Source of the DNA: Saccharothrix saharensis
GTDB lineage: Bacteria; Actinomycetota; Actinomycetes; Mycobacteriales; Pseudonocardiaceae
DNA length: 64,000 nt
NCBI RefSeq assembly: GCF_006716745.1
Contig: NZ_VFPP01000001.1
Coordinates: forward strand, 310,001-374,000
Reading direction: 5' to 3'
The translations under genes and the position numbers were made by a program. Under the pieces are notes generated by a model. The model had not been told where the DNA came from. It did no database searches and saw nothing but the letters and a program-made list of their open reading frames with translations. This document shows, piece by piece, positions 59,321 through 64,000 of this stretch (the first letter of the stretch is position 1; every line of letters begins with the position of its first letter).

Positions 59321-60514
59321 GTGCCCGTCCTGAGCGAAACGCCCGCCCCACCGCGATCCCCCTCGTTCGTCCCGCTGGTGTCGATGAGCTTGCTCACCGG
59401 TGTCGGCTACGCGTTGGCGGGCCCGTTCCTCTCGCTGTTCCTGATCAAGGAAGTCCAGGCCGGACCCGTCGCCGTCGGCGCGTTCCTCCTGATCAGCGCG
59501 TTGGCGTCGATGGTGGTGAGCACGCTGGTCGGGCGGTTGTCCGACGCGCGGGCGATCCGCCGCACGCTGCTCGTGGTGGCCGGAGTGTCCGGCGCGGTGG
59601 GCTGGGTGCTGTTCTCCGCGCTGCGGAACTACTGGCTGCTGCTGGTGGTCGCGGTCACGTTCTGGGCGGTGTCGTCCTCGCAGATCCCGCAGATGTACGC
59701 GTACGCGCGGCAGTTGCTGGAGCGCAGCGGCTCGGCGAAGGCGCCGCTCGCGATGAGCGGCCTGCGGATGACGATGTCGATCGCCTGGGTGGGAGGTCCG
59801 CCGCTGGGCGCGCTGCTCATCGGGGGCGGCGGGTTCACCTGGCTGTTCGGCGTGAGCGCGGCCATCTACGTGCTGGCCGTCGTGGTGGCGCTGACGTGGT
59901 TGCCGGAACCGGGTCCGGCCGCACCGCCGACGCGCGAGGTGGCGCGGCGGTCGGGGTTGCGGCGGGAGGTGGTGCTCGCGGCGTTGGCGTTCGTGCTGCT
60001 GCAGGGCGCGACGACGGTCGGCGTGACGGCGATGCCGTTGTTCGTGACCGAGAGCCTGGGTGGCACGACGCGGGACGCGGGCCTGGTGCTGGGGCTGTGC
60101 GCGGCGCTGGAGATCCCGCTGATGCTGGGCTTCGGCGCGTTGGCGATGCGGGTCGACCACCGGGCGCTCGTGCTGTCGGGCGGCGCGGTCGCGCTGGTCT
60201 ACTACACGATCATGCTGTTCACCCAGGCGACCTGGCAGGTGATGGCGGCGCAGGTGTTGCACGCCGTGGTCATCTCGGCCGTGATGGGTGTCGGCATCTC
60301 CTACTTCCAGGACCTCGCGCCCGACCGGCCCGGGTACGCCAGCACGCTGTTCACCAACACCTACAAGACCAGCGCGATGCTCACCGGGCCGTTGGTCGGC
60401 CTCGCGCAGCACTTCGGCTTCCGGACCGCGTACGGCATGGGGTTGGCCATGTCGGCGCTGGGCGTGGCGCTGCTGTTCGCGGCGCGCCGCGAGGACGCGA
60501 TACTGGCGGCATGA
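59321..60514 (+). CDS. MFS sugar-efflux-type transporter (SetA-like)
   Basis: A 397-residue twelve-helix major facilitator. PLVSMSLLTGVGYALAGPFLSLFLIKEV opens helix 1, VVSTLVGRLSDARAIRRTLLV is the A-like loop between helices 2 and 3, and ATTVGVTAMPLFVTESLGGTTRDAGLVLGLCAALEIPLML starts the second half. The gene order of helices and these loop motifs resemble the SetA/B/C sugar-efflux group. It may export the product of the reductase/methyltransferase genes or a sugar analogue. GTG 59321 is the only reasonable start. Its stop overlaps the next gene by four bases (ATGA). Confidence 0.85.
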   Translation: MPVLSETPAPPRSPSFVPLVSMSLLTGVGYALAGPFLSLFLIKEVQAGPVAVGAFLLISALASMVVSTLVGRLSDARAIRRTLLVVAGVSGAVGWVLFSALRNYWLLLVVAVTFWAVSSSQIPQMYAYARQLLERSGSAKAPLAMSGLRMTMSIAWVGGPPLGALLIGGGGFTWLFGVSAAIYVLAVVVALTWLPEPGPAAPPTREVARRSGLRREVVLAALAFVLLQGATTVGVTAMPLFVTESLGGTTRDAGLVLGLCAALEIPLMLGFGALAMRVDHRALVLSGGAVALVYYTIMLFTQATWQVMAAQVLHAVVISAVMGVGISYFQDLAPDRPGYASTLFTNTYKTSAMLTGPLVGLAQHFGFRTAYGMGLAMSALGVALLFAARREDAILAA

Positions 60515-61083
60515 TCGACGAGCTGCTGCGGCGGCAGGGGGAGTTGCAGGCGGGCGCGGACGCCGTGGTGGCGGACCTGGGGCTGGACGCGGCGTTGGCC
60601 GAGTTGGGCGATCCGGTGCGCACGGGCAGTTCGGCGCTGGGCCTGATGGTGGTGCCGGACATCGACATCACGGTGGTGTGCCCGGTGCTCGACGTGGACG
60701 CCGTGGTGGCGCTCGCGGGTCGGCTCGCCCGGCACGAGCGGGTGCGCGTGGTGCAGTTCCGCAAGGACTCCGGCCGGTGGAACACCGAGCCGGACGCGTA
60801 CCCGGACGGGCTGTACCTGGGCGTGAAGTACCGGGACGGGCACGGCGGGGAACCGGAGTGGAACGCCGACATCTGGTTCGTCGACGAGCCGGACCGCCAA
60901 CCCGACCTCGGGCACGTGCGCGCGCTGCCGGCCCGGATCACGCCGGAGGCGCGGGCGGCGATCCTGTTGATCAAGCACTCGCGGCCGGACTACCGCGGTG
61001 TCGATGTCTACCGGGCGGTGCTGGAGGACAACGTTCGGACACCCGGGTTCTCCGCCCGGTGGCGGGCTACGCACGGTCAGTGA
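60511..61083 (+). CDS. Nucleotidyltransferase-fold protein
   Basis: A 190-residue protein with the minimal nucleotidyltransferase signature: T-G-S-S-A-L-G-L-M-V-V-P-D-I-D-I-T-V-V (about 38-56), in which Gly-Ser and the D-I-D pair bind nucleotide and metal. KYRDGHGGEPEWNADIWFVDEP provides the third acidic strand. Related small proteins act as antibiotic adenylyltransferases or as uncharacterised enzymes; the target here is unknown. Its coupling by a four-base overlap to the MFS gene suggests a shared role, for example modification plus export of the same small molecule. Confidence 0.75.
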   Translation: MIDELLRRQGELQAGADAVVADLGLDAALAELGDPVRTGSSALGLMVVPDIDITVVCPVLDVDAVVALAGRLARHERVRVVQFRKDSGRWNTEPDAYPDGLYLGVKYRDGHGGEPEWNADIWFVDEPDRQPDLGHVRALPARITPEARAAILLIKHSRPDYRGVDVYRAVLEDNVRTPGFSARWRATHGQ

Positions 61084-61182
61084 ACCGACCGTTTGGTTTG
61101 CGCTCTTCGAGCGGATCTCCGCGAAATTCGGGTCTCGGCGCCCGTGGCGTTGCTAAACCTTCCTCAGGGGGAGGAGGTTGAC

Positions 61183-61854
61183 GTGCCCAAGGGTTTCTAC
61201 ACCGACGACCGCGGCCGAGTGCGGGTGCGGCTGGTCGCCGGCGGTGGCAGGCGCAGCAGGTCGGCGCTGTTGGCGGGGCTGATCGCGCTCAGCGCGGTCG
61301 GCTACGGGGGAGCGGTCGGCCTCAGCACGGGTGGCGCGGCCGGTGGCGGCGGTCCGGGGCCCAGTGTCGAGGACCGCCGGGACGCGGGCGGTGAGCTGGC
61401 CCGACGGGGTGACGCGGACGGCGCGTGGCGGCGGATGGGGTTGCGCGGGCTGAAGCGCACGGAGAAGCAGCGGACCGAGTGCGTGGACGCGGCGTTCGGC
61501 GGCGTGCGGGAGTTCCTGCGGCGGCACGCGTGCACGTCGATGGACCGGGTGTTGTTCACCGTCGGCGACGACGCGGGGAACTCGGCGGTGATCGCGGTGG
61601 CCTGGGTCGGGTTCGACTCGCGTGGCGACGCGCAGGCGTTCCAGGACCTCGTGGACGCGCCCGGCACCGGTGACGTGAAGGCGCTCGGCACGGCGCACCT
61701 CGGGTTGCCGGACGTCGCGTTCACCGGCGCGAACTACGGCTCGGACCGGGACCGGACCACGGTCGCCGTCGCCGAGGCGGAGGTCGCCACCGGGTACGTC
61801 ACGCCGGAGGTGCTGGACGCGTTGGCGGAGGTGGCGGCCCAACTGCCCCGATGA
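61183..61854 (+). CDS. Membrane-anchored protein of unknown function
   Basis: A 223-residue protein. A basic cytosolic start (PKGFYTDDRGRVRVRLVAGGGRRSR) is followed by one membrane helix (about 26-48, ALLAGLIALSAVGYGGAVGLS), a Gly/Pro linker and an extracytoplasmic domain of about 160 residues with two cysteines (TECVDAAF and HACTSMD) that can form a disulfide. The domain pattern MDRVLFTVGDDAGNSAVIAVAWVGF and DLVDAPGTGDVKALGTAHLG resembles small secreted actinobacterial domains of unknown function. GTG 61183 has a strong GGAGGAGG six bases upstream. Its end overlaps the convergent ECF gene by 56 bp. Confidence 0.75.
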   Translation: MPKGFYTDDRGRVRVRLVAGGGRRSRSALLAGLIALSAVGYGGAVGLSTGGAAGGGGPGPSVEDRRDAGGELARRGDADGAWRRMGLRGLKRTEKQRTECVDAAFGGVREFLRRHACTSMDRVLFTVGDDAGNSAVIAVAWVGFDSRGDAQAFQDLVDAPGTGDVKALGTAHLGLPDVAFTGANYGSDRDRTTVAVAEAEVATGYVTPEVLDALAEVAAQLPR

Positions 61855-62638
61855 CCACCGGGTCGCCGAACGACGCGCGCCGGGCTGCCCGGCGCAGCGT
61901 GCGCAGCAGCACCGGGCCGGTCGCGAGCACCAGGATCGTGGTGGTCACGGCCCGGCCGATGTCCCAGCCGAGGGACGTGGCCAGGCTGAACGCCACCACG
62001 CGCACCAGGTTGTCCAGGATCGGCGCGCCGGGCTGGAACGACAGCGAGGTGCTGCCCGCGCTCAACGCGAACGGCCAGAACGACAGGTTCAGCAGCAGCC
62101 CGTAGACCACGGACGCGACGGCGCTGTACGCGGCGAGCAGGGCGAGTTCGGCTTTGCCGCGCCAGGACGGCAACAGCCCCGCGCCCAGCGCCACCCAGGC
62201 CGCGCCGAGCATCTGGTACGGCAACCACGGTCCGACACCGCCGGTGAGCAGGGCGGACGCGAACAGCATCGTGTTGCCGAGCACGAACCCGAAGCCGGGC
62301 CCGAACACCCGGCCGCCGAGGACGAGCAGGAAGAACACCGTCTCGATGCCCGCGGTACCCGCGCCGAGGGGCCGGATCGCCGCGCCCAGGGCCGAGAGCA
62401 CGCCCAACATCGCCACGGCCTTGGCGTCGAGCCCGCCTTCGCTGAGCTCGGCCAGCACCACGGCCAGCACCAGCGGCAGGACCAGCGCGAACGTCCACGG
62501 CCCGGTCGCGCCCTGCGCTATCGGGGCGTCCGCGGACACCAGCAACGGCCAGGTGAAGGCCACGACACTGATCGCCGCCGCCACGGCCAGGGCCAGCGAG
62601 GCGCGGGGCTTCACGCGGATGGGGGAGTGCGCGGTCAT
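61799..62638 (-). CDS. ECF transporter substrate-binding (S) component-like membrane protein
   Basis: A 279-residue polytopic membrane protein with about seven to eight helices. AELSEGGLDAKAVAMLGVLSALGAAIRPLGAGTAGIETVFFLLVLGGRVFGPGFGFVLG is typical of the larger ECF S components (CbrT-type) of actinobacteria, which bind a vitamin or related molecule. The next gene encodes a double ATPase of the same transporter class, overlapping by four bases, which supports the assignment. The substrate cannot be read from the sequence. Its C-terminal tail is Pro-rich (PPPPPTRPAPPA) and lies within the 56-bp overlap with the convergent gene. Confidence 0.82.
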   Translation of the reverse strand: MTAHSPIRVKPRASLALAVAAAISVVAFTWPLLVSADAPIAQGATGPWTFALVLPLVLAVVLAELSEGGLDAKAVAMLGVLSALGAAIRPLGAGTAGIETVFFLLVLGGRVFGPGFGFVLGNTMLFASALLTGGVGPWLPYQMLGAAWVALGAGLLPSWRGKAELALLAAYSAVASVVYGLLLNLSFWPFALSAGSTSLSFQPGAPILDNLVRVVAFSLATSLGWDIGRAVTTTILVLATGPVLLRTLRRAARRASFGDPVVIGAVGPPPPPTRPAPPA

Positions 62639-64000
62639 CGGGCCGCCAGGGCCGCGCTCACGTCCGCCACCGTGAGCCAGGGCTCCGGCGCGAGCACCTT
62701 CGCCACCTGAGGGGAGAAGACCGGTGACGCGGTGACCACCTCGGCGGTCAGGCCGTCGGCCACGACCTCACCGTCCGCCAGCACCACGACGCGGGTCGCG
62801 TACTCGGCGACGAACTCCACGTCGTGCGTCGCCAGCACGACCGCGTGGCCGTCGTCGGTGAGGTCCCGCAACGCCGCCGCCAACCGCGTCTTGGCCGGGT
62901 AGTCCAACCCCCGCGTGGGCTCGTCCAGCAACACCGCCCGCGGCGACGGGGTGAGCGACACGGCCAGCACCAGGGCGAGCCGCTGCCCCTCCGACAGGTC
63001 ACGCGGGTGCCGCTCGTCCGGGATGCCCGGCGCGAGCCGGTCCAGGAACCCGCGGCACGTCCCCGCCGGCTTGCCCGACTCGCGGTCCGCCTGCGCGCAC
63101 TCGCCGCCGACCGTGTGCAGGTAGAGCAGGTCACCGGGCTGCTGCGGCACGAGACCGACCGCCTCGCGCCGCGGCCCCGGCTTGAGCGCCGCCGGGTCCA
63201 CGCCGTCCACCGCGACCACGCCGCCGGACCGCTTGCCCGTGCCCTGCACCGCCCACAGCAGGCTCGACTTGCCCGACCCGTTGCGCCCCATCACGGCCAC
63301 CCGCTCGCCCGCGCCCACGCTCAACGACACACCGCGCACCGCGTCCACCGCGGAGTAGCGCACGCGGACGTCGCGCACCCGCACCAACTCCGTCACCGGC
63401 GCCGGAGAGGTGACCGGCGGCGACGCGAGGCGGTCGCGCAGCGGACCGGCCAGCCGGCGCGCGTCCCGGATGGACACCGGCACCGGCTCCCACCCCGCCA
63501 CCTGGCCCAACCGCACCACGGGCGGCGCGACCGGCGCGTCCGCCAGCACCGGTCCCGGCTCGCCCGCGACCGGCGGCACCCCGCCGCCGGGCAGCCACAC
63601 CACGCGGTCCGCGTACTGCGCGACCCGTTCCAGCCGGTGCTCGGCGATCACCACCGTCATGCCCAGGTCGTGCACCAACCGGTGCAGCGCGGCGAGCACG
63701 TCCTCCGCCGCGCCGGGGTCCAGCGCCGACGTCGGCTCGTCCAGCACCAGCACGCGCGGGTGCGCGGTGAGGGCCGCGCCGACCGCCACGCGCTGCTGCT
63801 GCCCGCCGGACAACGTCGCCAGCGGCCGGTGCCGCAGCTCGGCCAGGCCGAGCAGGTCCAGCGTCTCCTCGACCCGCTTGCGCATCACCGGGCCCGTCAG
63901 CGCCAGCGACTCCATCGAGTACGCCAGCTCCTCCTCGACCGAGTCCGTGACGAACCCGGCCTGCGGGTCCTGCCCCACCACGCCCACGACGTCGGCCAGC
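62635..64000 (-). CDS. ECF-type double ATP-binding protein, C-terminal part
   Basis: The gene continues beyond the right edge, so the first Walker A is not visible. The first ATPase shows GVVGQDPQAGFVTDSVEEELAY, LATLSGGQQQRVAVGAAL, VLVLDEPTSALDP and IAEHRLERV. The second shows AVMGRNGSGKSSLLWAV (Walker A), a signature LSEGQRLALVLAVSL and VLLDEPTRGLDYPAKT with THDVEF. Fused EcfA-EcfA' proteins power vitamin uptake with a T component and an S component. The second signature reads LSEGQ instead of LSGGQ, and the second Q-loop lies in GLVPQQPGDLLY. Overlap of four bases with the S component confirms one operon. Confidence 0.9.
   Translation of the reverse strand, partial: LADVVGVVGQDPQAGFVTDSVEEELAYSMESLALTGPVMRKRVEETLDLLGLAELRHRPLATLSGGQQQRVAVGAALTAHPRVLVLDEPTSALDPGAAEDVLAALHRLVHDLGMTVVIAEHRLERVAQYADRVVWLPGGGVPPVAGEPGPVLADAPVAPPVVRLGQVAGWEPVPVSIRDARRLAGPLRDRLASPPVTSPAPVTELVRVRDVRVRYSAVDAVRGVSLSVGAGERVAVMGRNGSGKSSLLWAVQGTGKRSGGVVAVDGVDPAALKPGPRREAVGLVPQQPGDLLYLHTVGGECAQADRESGKPAGTCRGFLDRLAPGIPDERHPRDLSEGQRLALVLAVSLTPSPRAVLLDEPTRGLDYPAKTRLAAALRDLTDDGHAVVLATHDVEFVAEYATRVVVLADGEVVADGLTAEVVTASPVFSPQVAKVLAPEPWLTVADVSAALAAR

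Overview
The window is about 72% GC by eye, with GTG starts, actinobacterial ribosome-binding sites and long chains of ATGA/GTGA start-stop overlaps. A das-type chitin-sugar locus, F420-type and Rieske enzymes and several specialised-metabolism modules point to a soil actinomycete, most likely Pseudonocardiaceae (Saccharothrix/Lentzea/Actinosynnema-like). The family is inferred from gene content only. No rRNA, tRNA, CRISPR array or intact mobile element was seen.

Left part (1-19.4 kb): a MFS transporter fragment; a five-gene minus-strand operon for amino-sugar uptake and hydrolysis (dasA-dasB-dasC, a GH20 hexosaminidase and a secreted CBM3-GH16 glycanase) divergent from a DasR-type regulator; a VOC protein; a BlaI repressor/M56 protease pair followed by a tandem inverted-repeat operator and a two-gene membrane protein/CcsB cytochrome c biogenesis unit; a GlxA-type regulator; a secreted neutral ceramidase; and a redox-flavoured block (FAD-Rieske oxidoreductase, YbdK-type carboxylate-amine ligase, haem-oxygenase-fold iron enzyme, CDGSH protein, HemK2-type methyltransferase, alpha/beta hydrolase).

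The most unusual small system is 19.4-24.2 kb: serine acetyltransferase with an extra C-terminal beta domain, then an EamA exporter fused to a JAMM (Mov34/MPN) metalloprotease, then a cysteine-synthase-like enzyme, then a SufS-like PLP enzyme. It looks like a complete make, release and export, or sulfur-mobilising, module for cysteine or a cysteine-like amino acid. Facing it are a SAM methyltransferase and a small unknown protein.

28.5-46.5 kb looks like an orphan specialised-metabolite cluster without PKS or NRPS: a 22-codon peptide gene, a nucleotide-sugar dehydrogenase, an EF-hand protein, a minus operon (two Gfo/Idh dehydrogenases, TIM-barrel isomerase, M20 hydrolase, Ldh-type dehydrogenase, small unknown) and a plus operon (two DegT aminotransferases, UbiA prenyltransferase, FAD oxidoreductase, two acyl-adenylating enzymes, methyltransferase, class III CoA-transferase-like protein, AhpD-like protein). 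Amino-uronic acid or amino-cyclitol chemistry joined to an acyl or prenyl unit is the best reading.

46.5-54.8 kb carries a membrane beta-propeller protein, an alditol oxidase-like flavoprotein and a TPR-CRP regulator. It then passes into a decay island holding a multiply frameshifted SARP/AfsR-type regulator, an intact SRPBCC/ArsR pair with two operators, a truncated SRPBCC gene and a gutted drug-ABC ATPase. From 54.8 kb on, a palindrome-rich control region precedes a LuxE/LuxC-type (GriD/GriC-like) carboxylate-reductase pair and an N-terminally extended O-methyltransferase. These are followed by a sugar-efflux-type MFS, a nucleotidyltransferase-like protein, an anchored unknown protein and the end of an ECF vitamin transporter.
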